This document shows positions 1-10,852 of a DNA stretch of 64,000 bases, piece by piece (the first letter of the stretch is position 1; each line of letters opens with the position of its first letter). This DNA is from Dichomitus squalens LYAD-421 SS1 (taxonomy: Eukaryota > Basidiomycota > Agaricomycetes > Polyporales > Polyporaceae). Under the pieces are notes generated by a model. The model saw nothing but the letters and a program-made list of their open reading frames with translations. It had not been told where the DNA came from and searched no databases. The translations under genes and the position numbers were made by a program. The stretch is from contig NW_006766974.1 in the NCBI RefSeq assembly GCF_000275845.1, positions 22,219 to 86,218 of the forward strand. Direction: 5' to 3'.

Positions 1-2001
1 AAGCCGTAAGTCCTTTGCTTCTTCGTCCGAGAATTCATACTCATATCCGTCTCGCACCTCAACCATAGTACTCACCCGCCATTGCAGCTAATCCGGTTAG
101 TCTCTGTCATATCGTTATCATTCCCGTGCCTCAAGCCTTTCCTTCGTCGACTTCGTGACTGACTATACCTCGCATGTCACTTAGTACATCGTCGGTTCAT
201 TCGCATGTATTGGCGGTGGTCTCTTCGGTCTGGACATCTCGTCCATGTCCGGCGTCCTCTCCAATGATGCCTACAAGAGGCAGTTTGGCAACCCCGACTC
301 CAACGCCCAGGGTGCCATCGTCGCCGCCATGCCTGCCGGCTCCTTCGTCGGTGCACTGGCTGTCTCCAAGCTCGCCGATCTCCTGGGCCGCAAATGGACA
401 GTCATTATCTCTGGCTGGATCTGGGTTGTTGGCTCCATCCTCCAGTGCGCTGCTGTCGTGAGTCTCACTTTACTCTTTTCGGACCCTTGTGTCCCACCGA
501 GTTGTGTGCGCACCGGGTCCGGACAAAGCTTTCCATGCCTCGTCGTGGGATCCCAGAGTAAGACGCGATAGGGCGAGATAAGGCGCCATCTCATCCGCAT
601 TCTCGGCTCCACACCCGTGCGACCCGTCTCGTGCCCAAGTGCACTAACCTCAGTGACGGCAAAGCACGCTTTTCCTGAGCACGGACGCTGACGTGACATC
701 ATTCGACAGGACCGTGGCATGCTTGTCGTCGGGCGTATCATTTCTGGGATCGCCGTCGGTATCGCCTCGGCAATCGTCCCTCTCTACCAGTCTGAGATAA
801 CCGATCCCCGCATCCGTGGTCGTCTCGTGTCGATGCAGCAATGGTCCATCACTTGGGGTATCCTCCTCCAGTACTTCGTCGAATTCGGTTGCTCCTACAT
901 CAATGGCGTCGCCTCCTTCCGTATTCCCTGGGGTCTCCAGATGATTCCTGCTATCATCTTGTCCCTCGGTATGCTCCTCTTCCCCGAATCGCCGCGTTGG
1001 CTCGTGGACCACGACCGTGAGGACGAGGCTCTCGAGATCCTCGCCGACCTTCACGGCAAGGGCGATCCTAACAACGAACTCGTCCAGTTGGAGATCGCCG
1101 AAATCAAGGAGCAGGTCCGTTTCGAGCGCACCGAGGGTGCCAAGTCCTACCTTGACTTGATCAAGCCTGGCATCTTCCGCCGCGTCACGCTCGGTGCATC
1201 GCTCCAGATGTGGTCTCAGCTCTCCGGTATGAACATCATGATGTACTACATCATCTACGTCTTCCAGGGTGCCGGTCTCACGGGTCGCCGCGGTAACCTC
1301 ATCGCTGACTCCGTTCAGTACGTACTCAACGTCGCGTTCACCATCCCCGCTATCATCTATATCGACAAGTGGGGCCGCCGTCCCATGCTTCTCGCCGGTA
1401 CTCTTCTTATGGGCTTCTGGCTCTTCCTCGTCGGTGGTCTCCAAGGCGGCTATGGAGCCTGGGGACAGGTGGACGGTGACCGCGTCTGGGTCATCACTGG
1501 ACATGACGGCATCACAAAGGCGATCATCGTCTTCTCTTACTTTTTCGTCTGTTCCTTCGCCATCACCATGGGTCCCGTCTCCTGGACGTACCCCGCCGAG
1601 ATTTTCCCCATGCGCGTCCGTGCCAAGGCCGTCTCCGTCTCGACCGCGGCGAACTGGCTGTTCAACTTCGCGCTCGCGTGGGCCGTGCCTCCTGGTCTGT
1701 CGAACATCGCGTGGAAGACGTACTTCATCTTCGGAACCTTCAACTTCGCGGCGTTCATCCACATCTTCTTCATGTTCCCCGAGACTGCCGGCCGCACGCT
1801 CGAGGAGATCGAGGACGTCTTCGCGCAAGGCCACGTCTTCACGGCCTGGAAGGTCAAGCGCGACGTTGGCAAGAGGACCCTCGAGGACGTCAAGGTGCGC
1901 TCTCAGATTCTCTCTTCACTACTCGCGCAGATACTGATCTATCATCTCTTTAGCACGAGGTCCACCAAGTCGAGAGCCGCGACGAAAAGCAGTCGGCATA
2001 A
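1..2001 (+). CDS. MFS hexose/sugar transporter (5' end outside window)
   Basis: Plasma-membrane sugar:proton symporter of the MFS sugar porter family. Exons read as ..5, 185-457, 710-1894 and 1954-2001. All visible introns are GT-AG and phase 0 and the frame is continuous across them, giving about 500 residues; roughly the first 20-25 residues lie upstream of the window. The first intron (6-184) is inferred from GTAAGT at 6 and TTAG before 185. Family signatures are present: GGGLFGLDISSMSG in TM1, RIISGIAVG, PESPRWL at the end of the first half, a DKWGRRPM loop repeat, and the C-terminal PETAGRTLEEIEDVF. The last exon adds a short acidic tail ending in EKQSA. The substrate is most likely glucose or another hexose, judged only from family features. 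The long antisense frame at 650-1834 is a codon-bias shadow. It is intact as far as seen. Confidence 0.93.
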
Positions 2002-3088
2002 GCGCCCCCTCCTCGTTTCGTCCCTTCACTGCTTGTTGTTTCACTCATGTCCCCTGTGTACGTTAACTCCTGGCCTTAACCGTTGGAGGCTTGTCTACGA
2101 ATATCAGGTGCATTACCCACGATTGATAATGACTATTCGGATGATCCCCATGTATTAGTTAGTGTATTAACGCGCTTCTTTCCCTCTCGTCTCGCTCACG
2201 AAGTCCTTACGCTCGAGCGTCGCCTGATTGGTTGAGGATGCAGGCGCTTCAATCGGGTTCGAAGTGCGCTCGTATGCAGATTTCCATAAGTCGTGTAGCT
2301 CCTCGCGCCTCGCCCAAGGTGTCACCGCCCCACGACCATCCAGGGTTCACGTTTATTTCCCATCTTCCGCCGCACTTCGCCGTCGCTTAGAGGACATGCC
2401 GTCAATCTGACAAGGTGAACACTCGAATGGGGAAGTTGAGCACTTACCCAGGCCAAATACCTGGCTATGTAGTCACAGCGGCAACGGTTCGATAAGATGC
2501 TTCCACGTAGCTTGACATGCCGCATGGAATCATCTTTGCGTGGTCCTCGCTGAGCCGACTATGGTATTCACGCTCAGCAGCGAGCCTCAGGCAGCGAGCC
2601 TGAGTCCTCGGCGATCTGTGCTAATGACGGTGGCATTCAAGTATAGGATCCAATGGATGCAACAACCGTAAGGCAACTTTGGACTCACCCCCGGGCCCGC
2701 TACCGCGTCGTCACCTGAACAAGAAGCTACAAACTCTATAGCGAGAGGAACCTACAACTCTGATCCAAGATGACATGGCCCCCTCCGTGTGCGAGCGCCT
2801 TGAGATTTCGGCCGACCAGCCGATACCAGGATGGCAGTTCCATATCAAGATACTTGGGAGAGGTATCACGAGTTGTCTACTGTCCACCAGTCGGCATAGA
2901 ACCTGGCAATAGAGGCCATCTCCCAATCGTCGGATCGCTGCTGGGTGCGAAGTAACCTCGGCGCGCGCGAGCGACTGTGTCGTCTCTCGGTGATATTCTA
3001 CCATAGAGCATCGGACCCACGCCCATCTTCAATGACATAGCGGTAGCTATCAGTACAGGTCACAAACTGTAGAGTCCAAGAGGTGCAG
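2002..3088. other. Intergenic, no gene seen
   Basis: About 1.1 kb between the sugar transporter stop and the 3' end of BTB copy A. Only short overlapping frames without recognisable motifs or splice structure occur here. It presumably holds the 3' UTRs of the two convergent genes. Confidence 0.5.
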
Positions 3089-4318
3089 TCAAGCAGTCAT
3101 GCTTTCGGTCCAATGGCATCGTAGGTTCTTTGTGGCGTAAAGGTCACTCTGATAGTCCTGATCTCTGACCAGCGGGTCGTTGATCACCATCCTTATCTGA
3201 GGCTCAAGCTTCCACAGGTCGAAAAATGTTGGTAATCGACTCCAAATATCCTGTCTCGCCCTCCTAACCGTGGACAACAATCGCTGCTTACACGCAGCGC
3301 AGAGCTCCACTGACCTATTGCCAATTGCTATCTCCAGCACGGAGGCTGCTTGGCAGGACGCCAGGGGGAGGGGCCTCAACGGGTCTGAGGTAAGCTCGTC
3401 ATCCAACCTCAGGAGACCAGAGCTCGAGACAGCATACACCCGGTCTGCGCAGCTACCCACAAATCCTGGCTCGCCACACTCATACCGCAGGAGAGAGATA
3501 GCAGCGACATTAGCGGATGCCTTGAGCAGCGGTCTTTGCGCACGAAGGCAGAGTGCAATATTGGCACTGGAGAGGGAGAAGACTCGAGTGTCCGCCTCGG
3601 AGCGCTTCACACCTTCCAAGAGGTCGACGGGATCGAGCTGGCAGCATTGGTAGAGAGCGACGCGACGGGGAGCATGGCGTATCTTCCCGTCAAGCGTGCG
3701 ATATCTACTGCATCAATGGCGTCAGCGGCAGGATTGTCAGAGAAGGTGAAGGGCGCGTCTTGCTTCCCGTCTCGGAGCTGCTCCCAAACGTCAGAGTTCG
3801 TGGTGTAGTATGTTTCGAGGTATCTCGCAGCGTCGTCGACTAGAGTGAAGAATTCGTATTTATGACCGAGCCGCATCAGAGCGGATATCATAGCAAATGA
3901 GGGCTTCGCAGTGTCGCCACTGGGGTTGATGGGTCTCAGGAGACTATCACAAACGACATAAGATACAGATCGTCTGGGAATATATTGATACGTACCAAGG
4001 TGCGTCATACGTTAATTGCAACAGGTAGTTCAGGTCCTCAGCTGAATCGGAGGTGTGGAAGACGCGACAGCCTCCTATGCGTTCGCCATTGGGGGCAGGC
4101 GGCACAGTGAACAGCTCTTTGAACACTGGGGAGTGTCGAGACAAGAAGGATGCGTGCACACGGAAGGCAGTATGCTCAGCAATAAGGACGACGCCGCGGT
4201 CGTCGAACCAAAGCCGAAATTGGATGTTCCCCTTTCCGGCTTCCCTCCCGAGGTCCTCGCAAAGGCTAAGCGGAGGGAACTCAGAGCCGGCGACGGGTTG
4301 GTCTGTTGATCGCGGCAT
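3089..4318 (-). pseudogene. BTB/POZ-type gene copy A, frameshifted
   Basis: Member of the local BTB-like family. Exon 1 (4318-3996) carries the BTB half: RLWFDDRGVVLIAEHTAFRV followed by FKELFTVPPAP. A phase-2 GT-AG intron (3995-3944) follows and exon 2 begins at 3943 with LMRLGHKYEFF. At 3657-3666 the five bases GCGAC occur twice in a row (GTCGC on the coding strand). The duplication throws the reading frame off immediately after MLPVA. Removing one unit would rejoin the family pattern LYQCCQLD, so the break is clearly recent. The frame downstream stays open to 3089 and still shows LCLRAQRPLLK, a CAACKQRL cysteine pair and IWSRLP, with about 35 extra residues past the usual end. Read as a young pseudogene, unless the duplication is an assembly error or an allele-specific change. 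Confidence 0.85.
3657..3666. repeat. 5-bp tandem duplication that breaks BTB copy A
   Basis: GCGACGCGAC on the plus strand is an exact two-unit tandem repeat of GCGAC. It lies exactly where the coding frame of BTB copy A shifts, and no paralog in the window has the second unit. Confidence 0.85.
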
Positions 4319-4979
4319 GGATGGCTTCTCTAGAGGACAAGTGAGGCGTTGTGAAGATGATGGTAGATGGCTGGCTGTAGTGCTGCGGTAGAGACATCAG
4401 GACTGAAGCTAACGTGAGAGTCGAAGTGAGCCGTCGAAGTAAGTTTCCGAGCATACTTGCGGATTGCGTTCTGTCGCACACTTCCGAACTTTGGCGCACG
4501 TGCGTACGCCACGCGGTTAGGCGTTGTAGGACTAGAATGAGACATCTTTGCGTCCTCCTCCCGAGAGTCGCTAGGTTGATCACTTAATCTCAATTGGTCT
4601 TCAGAATATCTAGGATCTGTATTCGTAGAGATGACTGGGGACTTTAAATGCGCCGATAGGACAAATCTCTTGATCGCATTGCAAGTGATCGTCTCGAGGG
4701 CAGTCGCAACGTCATCTAGAGATATGGTGCTGCGGTAACAGGCGTACTACGTGTGCAAGACAACCGTCACCGTCAGTTCGGTTGAGATAGTACACGATCG
4801 GAAGATCATCCAGCTCACTCTACATTGCCTCGCAAACGAGCATGAGCGAACGCATATGTGACTGATTTAAACTCTATGTCTGATGATGTTTCGTGCATCC
4901 CGCAAGAGGTTAGCATTCGTGCGAGCGAAAACCTGGATCGCCTCGCACCTCTTGCACGTGAAGAACAACATTCACGCAA

Positions 4980-6101
4980 TCATGCGGCCCAGTCCATACC
5001 TTCCAAAGGACTAGGCGCGACCATCTCAACTCCTTCCAAATCATCAATACCGAGATAGACCGGTAGTTTGCACCATATTTGACGCTGCTGTGCGGCAAGA
5101 TGGTCCGCCATCGAAGTTTGACATCTTGAGCAAAGTGCGTTGAGAGCATCGGAGCCGTACATCAACTCAAGCGGGTCTGTCGTCAGTTGCAGCTCAATGT
5201 CATGAATGCTGCCTGCCCCTTCCTGTTTCGCCACGGGTGCACAGCGACCACAGCGGACTGGAGACTCCAGGAGACCGAAGACCTTGAGAACTCGTCCACA
5301 GGCCTTGATGAGATGTTCCCGCCCGCGACGGCAGAGACGAATACAATCCGCGTTGAGATGCACGGTGCGCGCGTCACGCACAGGGCGTTGGACTCCATCG
5401 ATGAGCTCGTCGGAATCGATCTGGCAGCATCTGTACATCGCTGCGGGAAGCAGGGAGTGTTTTCCTGTCAACATTGCGAGATTGACGGTCTCGATCGCAT
5501 CCGCATCGAGGTCTTCTTCGCGTAATTCGAATAGCAGGTCGACAAGGTCGCGCTGGCGCAACCTCTTGTAGACGTCGAAGTTGGTAGTGTAGTATGACTG
5601 GAGGCAGCTGGATGCGTCCTCGATTGCCTCAGGGATGTCGTACTTGTGGCCGAGGCGCATCAACGCCGAAAGCGTTGCGAATGTGGGCTTCACGAAGTCT
5701 GGTCTACCGGTGGTCGATATGATGAAGCTGAAATGGTGCATGGGGCCTCAGAGATTGGTCCTTGCTAAGGAGCTGATCAAGGTATAGATAACTCACCTGC
5801 GTCCATCGTATATATAACGCAGCAAATGAGATAATTCTTGTGCGGCGTCGGGGACTCGAACGACGGGGCAGCCCTCGAGAGAGTCGACCGAAACAATTGG
5901 TTGCGGCACAGCAAAAAGTTCTCTGAATATGGCAGATTTTCTCGAGAGTTGGCTCTTGTGGACGCGAAACCCAGTCTGACCAGCAACTAGGATGATGCTG
6001 CCGTCCTCAAGCCAGAGCTGGTTGTCTTTCTGGATCCCAGCTGAAGAAGTGGGACCAGCAGGAGCAGCTCCGTCGTCGCCAGGTCTTTGGTGGAGCGTCA
6101 T
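4980..6101 (-). CDS. BTB/POZ-type protein copy B
   Basis: Exons 6101-5797 and 5727-4980 join in phase 2 (AG|C) into 350 residues. The start is the ATG at 6101; nothing better lies upstream. Residues of about 25-100 form the BTB-like domain (NQLWLEDGSIILVAGQTGF, then RELFAVPQP and GCPVVRV). Exon 2 opens with the family LMRLGHKYDI block, continues with AIETVNLAMLTGKHSLLPAAM, and ends with a cysteine pair in ALCSRCQTSM followed by QIWCKLPVYLG. A second CxxC (VRCGRCAP) lies in the middle. BTB domains usually mediate dimerisation and, in some families, Cullin-3 binding; which applies here is unknown. It lies 0.66 kb upstream of the broken copy A on the same strand. Intact. Confidence 0.88.
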
Positions 6102-6876
6102 GGACAAGGAGGGGGTCGCGAGAGGGTTATCTCCTCAGGAAGGCGTACTTCAGGCGGACACATACCTACCGCAGCCATGCCGTTCAAGGAGGCAGGTGAT
6201 CTCGTAGTTCTTCGTGGGAGTCGGAAAACAAGCTCTCCACGCCCGGCGCTAGCTGGGGCGGCGCGGCCGACTGCGCCACTGGCAGTACTCGAGTCGTTCA
6301 ATGATACGCTAAGGCGTAGAATACAATCATTTCATATCGAGCGGAATCCATCCGGGTTAGGCTCGCTAGATAGAAACTCCGTGAACGCAGCCTCACCCCG
6401 TGCGCACAACACCTTCATGTCATGTTCCGTGTTCGCGAGGATGCCGACCAACGAGGAAATTTCATACGCTCATGGGGTCAAGGATTATTCATTATATGAA
6501 GCGTCTGCTAAAAACCATGAAATGAGATCAGACATGCATGCACACGACCGAAGCCAGCTACGCTTTTAGTGTGCCGAGACGTCTATTCATGAAGGATACA
6601 GCGTATGTGTATGTCAAACGTGGGCGTAGAGGGACGAGACGCGTCTATGAACGATTATGCGGTAGCCTTATGCGTTTCCATTGCCTAAGGTATCCAAGCG
6701 AATGCGCGGTTCCTCGGCCTTGAGGGGGGTATACCATCATGAATAACGTTGAGGTTGATTTGTCCAAGCTATTCTCCCGCACGAAAACTTGGCCGTGACC
6801 TTTTAAACAGCGGATAGAGTCGTCTAGTCAGATACGTTGACCTGCATAACGGAAGGATCGTAAGTGACCACGGGGT
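6102..6876. other. Intergenic, no gene seen
   Basis: Spacer between BTB copy B and the 3' end of MFS copy 1. Short frames only, none with family motifs. Confidence 0.5.
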
Positions 6877-9209
6877 TTATGGATGAAAGACGCTAGACAG
6901 ACGTACAGCTTCGGGATCACGATTAAGCGACCCACGCGCCGTCTTTTCGCTCTCGTTATCGCTATCGCCTTTCCTGTGCCCGACGACGCCAACACCGCGA
7001 AGGAACAACACAGCAAGAAGGAACCCTGTGCACATACGAGTCAGGCCAAACTCGTACTCTCAAGAAGCGAGTAGCAAACGCACCAAACAGCCCAAACGCG
7101 AATCCGCTCCACATAGCGTCCTTGTACGCCGTCAACTGCGCCGGCCTCGGCGCGTTGGTCCCATCTTCATTCAACGTCACCCCCAAGCTTTTCGCCTTGC
7201 TCTTCTGCGTCGCGTTGAAAACGACCGTGCTGATCGCCAAGCCAAACGCTGTGCCCAGCTGGGTGAGCGTCTGGAAGATCGCACCTCCAACGCTCTGCTC
7301 GTGCGGCAAGCAGACGCGTGCGATGAAGAGTGTGCCAGTCGCGAAGACAAAGTCGGCGCCAAATACAGTGATGATGGCGGCGGGGAAGCCGAAGGCCCAG
7401 TAGGGTGCCGAGGGAACGATGACCGCGAAGAGGAGGTCCGAGGTCCCTGTGAGGAGCGTGCCGATGGCTGCATTCCCGTACGAAAAGTCAGTAGCTGGGA
7501 AACGGGCTATTACTTGGACCAGGAGGAGAGGTACGTACCGACGAGATAGACTAGGGGAACATGGCCAACGACGAGGGCGACGATCACGTTGCAAGTCACA
7601 CCCATCACAGACATGGGCAGAAGCCGGACCATGGTCAGTATCGGGCTCAAGCCCAAGTAGTCCTGATAGTACAGCTACCCGACGCATTCAGCGCACATTC
7701 GGGTTAGGTTACATGAGCGCATATACGCACCTGCGCCCAGAAAACGAACGTGTTGAAGCTGCACCACTCGACAAATGCGATGATCAGCATCACCGCCAGC
7801 TTGCCGTTCGCCCGTCCCCAGATCGACACAGGCATCAACGGGGGCGGCGTCCACCACCTCTGACTGATATCCCCGCCCTGCGCATGAACACGTTCGAGGT
7901 AGTGCTCCCAAAGGACGAATAAAACCAGGAACAGGACGCCGACAATGAGGAGCGCGATGATGTCTGAGGGAAGCGAGGGAGGGTGCATGTGAACACAACA
8001 TCTGTCAGTCTCGTTGCACGGTAAGAAGAATAGACAACTACGTACAGCCAGTCTTCCAGCCGTCGGGCGCAATGGGCCCGTCACTGAGGATGAAGACAAT
8101 GAAAACGAGGCCGGCGGTGACAAGGAAGGCTCCGAGCCAGTCTACGCGTCTGTTGAGAAAGCCTCAGTACCGACGCGGGCCTCAAAGTTCCACATGAATA
8201 CCCACTTATCTGGAAGCGCGTACGGGAGGTCAGCATCGATGGAAATCAATGCACCGAGGCAGCATAAAGCGCTCAGCCCGGTCAAAAACCAGAATGTCGA
8301 GCGCCAGCTCTGACTACGTCAATGTGGGAGTCAGACAGCATCTCATCCCGACATGAATTGAGACGCACGCCGTGAGCTGTGTGAGGACACCGCCGATGGT
8401 GTTCCCTATGGCCCCGCCGACAGGGGCACCTGCGGCAAAGGTCGCAAACGCGATAGACCGAATGGGTGAGGGGGGAAATGTATGCGCGAGGATCCCCAGC
8501 TAGCATAGGGTTGGCTTTCTGCATGTGTGCACCAGGTGGTAAGGGAGTACTCACAGCAGCTGGCACGGACGCTGCCGGACCAAGGCCTTGCAGCCCACGT
8601 AGTACATCCATGGTGATCTCATCTGATGTAGCGGGGAGCTTTAGCGGACAATCTCGCTGGTCGCGTTCGCAAAAGTGCTTACCCTGAGCAAAGCCGCATC
8701 CCAAACCGAATATGCCCATCCATGCGCACCCGGCAATGAAGATGATCTTGCGTCCGAACAGATCGGCCAGTCGTCCTAGAAACAGGAGTAGACATCCCTA
8801 CAGCACTCAAATGAGAAGGCTGTAAACGCGAGGATACGGGGAGGGACGCGAGTCTGACGGAGCTGAGCGAGTAGGCAGAGATGATCCACTGCAGCTTGGA
8901 CTCGACGATGTTGAGGTCCTTGCCTATGGTCGGGAGCGAGATAGACACCGCAGTCTGGTTGGCCGTCTATTGAATCGAGTAGTTTGAGTGTGGTGCGAGA
9001 ACAAATATGAGAGAACCGCTCACGTTGAGGATCATGGCAAGGGTAACGGTACAGATGAGGATGATGTCTTTGGACCTCGACCGCTTGACTTGCGTATCGC
9101 GGCCATGTTTGCGAACAGAGGTCGCGGACGTGGCATCGCCCTCCGGGAGCTTCTCGTTCTCCGTGGCAGAGCGAGTGGGTGTGGGGGACGAGTGTTGCTT
9201 AACAGACAT
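6877..9209 (-). CDS. DHA2-type MFS transporter, copy 1 (11 exons)
   Basis: Exons 9209-9024, 8966-8859, 8797-8683, 8622-8555, 8499-8369, 8313-8206, 8149-8046, 7963-7731, 7674-7539, 7467-7084 and 7025-6877 splice in frame to 573 residues, the usual size of 14-TM drug:H+ antiporter family 2 proteins. A hydrophilic N-terminus of about 45 residues precedes TM1 (KDIILICTVTLAMILN). Family landmarks follow: SISLPTIGKDLNI, LQWIISAYSLSS, LFLGRLADLFGRK (the MFS loop 2-3 motif), GLQGLGP, and a conserved late block around PSAPYWAFGFPAA. It resembles fungal Atr1/Amf1-like transporters; the substrate cannot be told from sequence. Every exon except the first and last has the same length as in copy 2. The start is the ATG heading the conserved N-terminus; an upstream in-frame start is possible. 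Intact. Confidence 0.9.
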
Positions 9210-10339
9210 CTTGGGAGTCCGAGGAAGAGGCGGACGGGTATACGAGTCGCTGCTGCGCCGAGGAACCAGACAGAGCGAGAGTAGGTATAGCCGACCGGAG
9301 GGCAGGTGGGGGGCACTGAACACAGAGCTCCAGTCAAGCACGCATCATGGCCGCCGAATTTTTGAGTGTCAGTACAAAGTAGTAAGTACAGAGTACTCCT
9401 ATGTACACCAAGTATCGAGATCTGGCGACCGTGGGAGTCTGACGCCCTTTTCCGGAAGGCGTCGTACTCAGCATCCGTCCGTCTCTCGGAGGTCAATCAC
9501 GAGACAAGAATCCATGACCAACTGTAAACGCCTCGATGTGAGCCGAGATCATTAATGACAACAATTGCGCACTGCCATCATACGCACGATCGCCCTAGGA
9601 AGTGGGTCAGTAACCTCGGGACTGCCGCTGGACACATTTACTCACTGGCAGGTTCGACAACCGTCCCCGGGGGCCCTCCAAATCCCACCGTTAAACGTAT
9701 GTACCCAAGCTTCATCCTGACAAAGATCGAAAACTGGAAAGTCATAATACCGCCATCGAAGCTAACTTCTACTCACCATCATTGGAGGGTCTGCAGCTGA
9801 TAGCCAAGGCTGACATGAACATTTGGCTTAGCAAGCAATCACTCATCTGAGAGAGAGGTGACTTGGAAGTACGATCGTGCGCTACAGCACTATGGGTAAC
9901 AGTACGCACCAATCACAGCCCAAGCTGGTGTGGTTGTAGGGAAGATACGACGTGAGATGACTATCAGCGAACTTGTCCACTGGCATGCATGGCAGGGGGG
10001 TATAGATCCGCACGCAACGCGGACCTATATACTGTATGTATGTGCGACGCGATGCGGCGGATTAGTAGCACGGTATGTACCTACTCATAATTCATCTGAT
10101 GCGGGAACGGACGGATAGTGTGTGCACACGTGTCTCGCGCAGCATACATGGTATGTCAGAGACAGCTTCGAGTACTAACGAGTGCCGAAAGCAGGATGCG
10201 CAATGCCAGGTGTTGGGTGTCAAGGATGGCGATAGATATGATATGGGTGAATTGTCACAACAGTGGACCGAAAGGAATCAGGAACTGAACGAAGGTGTAC
10301 GGGCATAAAATGCGACTCACATTGCACGGTTGTGCCCGT
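9210..10339. other. Duplicated 5' flank of MFS copy 1
   Basis: No intact gene. Parts resemble the flank of MFS copy 3 at about 17.58-17.80 kb: both contain TATAGATCCGCACG, then a GGATTA(G/C)..TATGTAC stretch and a run near GAGACAG, in the same order. This fits descent from one ancestral intergenic region by segmental duplication. Confidence 0.6.
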
Positions 10340-10560
10340 GCCCGTGCTGTCATACCAAGGCAGCGGCGAGCCCGTAGGACTTACCATGCTCTTCATTCTG
10401 TATACTGCGTAAGATTCGGTGCCTCCGAGCGAATGGGCCCCCACAACTGTACAGAATGTCACATTGCACGGCTCCTCCACATGCCTCGTCCTTGCCTCCC
10501 TTCCTCGTGAAGATCTAGATGGGTTCATCACCTCGCCAGGCGGCTGTCCAAGCGGCCCTG
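10340..10560 (-). pseudogene. Relic of the TVP38-1 C-terminus
   Basis: The minus-strand reading contains GQPPGEVMNP, then HVEEPCNVTFCTVVGAHSLG, GGTESYAVY and SPTGSPLPWYD. These match in order the last about 80 residues of the gene at 17904-20191 (GQPPRTSGDGTNP, HVEEPSDATFYTAAGGHSRG, GGTEFDAAY, STEGSAPPAYD). No upstream membrane portion is present and the end is altered. It sits at the same relative place, upstream of an MFS copy, as the parent gene does relative to MFS copy 3. Confidence 0.75.
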
Positions 10561-10852
10561 CTAGGTAAGGGCGAGGGAATTGGCGATACGGCGTAGTTGC
10601 GCTATGTCGCCGCATGTGGAGGGAACGCACGCAGCGGGATGTGTGTGGTTCTTCAGCTTATGGGGGAGCATGTCATGATAGGGAACGCGGGCCGTACATA
10701 CGACAGACAGCGGAAACATATTCTCCTGCATAGAAACCCGAGCAAATCATTTTGGGGAGCAAGCAGGATCGTCCTAGTCGATCGTCCTAATCAGACATGT
10801 TGATCTGCAAGATGCGAACGTCGTGAGTGGTCACAGCAACATGGATGTGTAA

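Noticed and set aside
650..1834. 394-codon minus-strand open frame opposite the sugar transporter
   Set aside because: It is antisense to a well-supported transporter exon, rich in Asp/Glu/Arg from GC-biased third positions, and matches no family.
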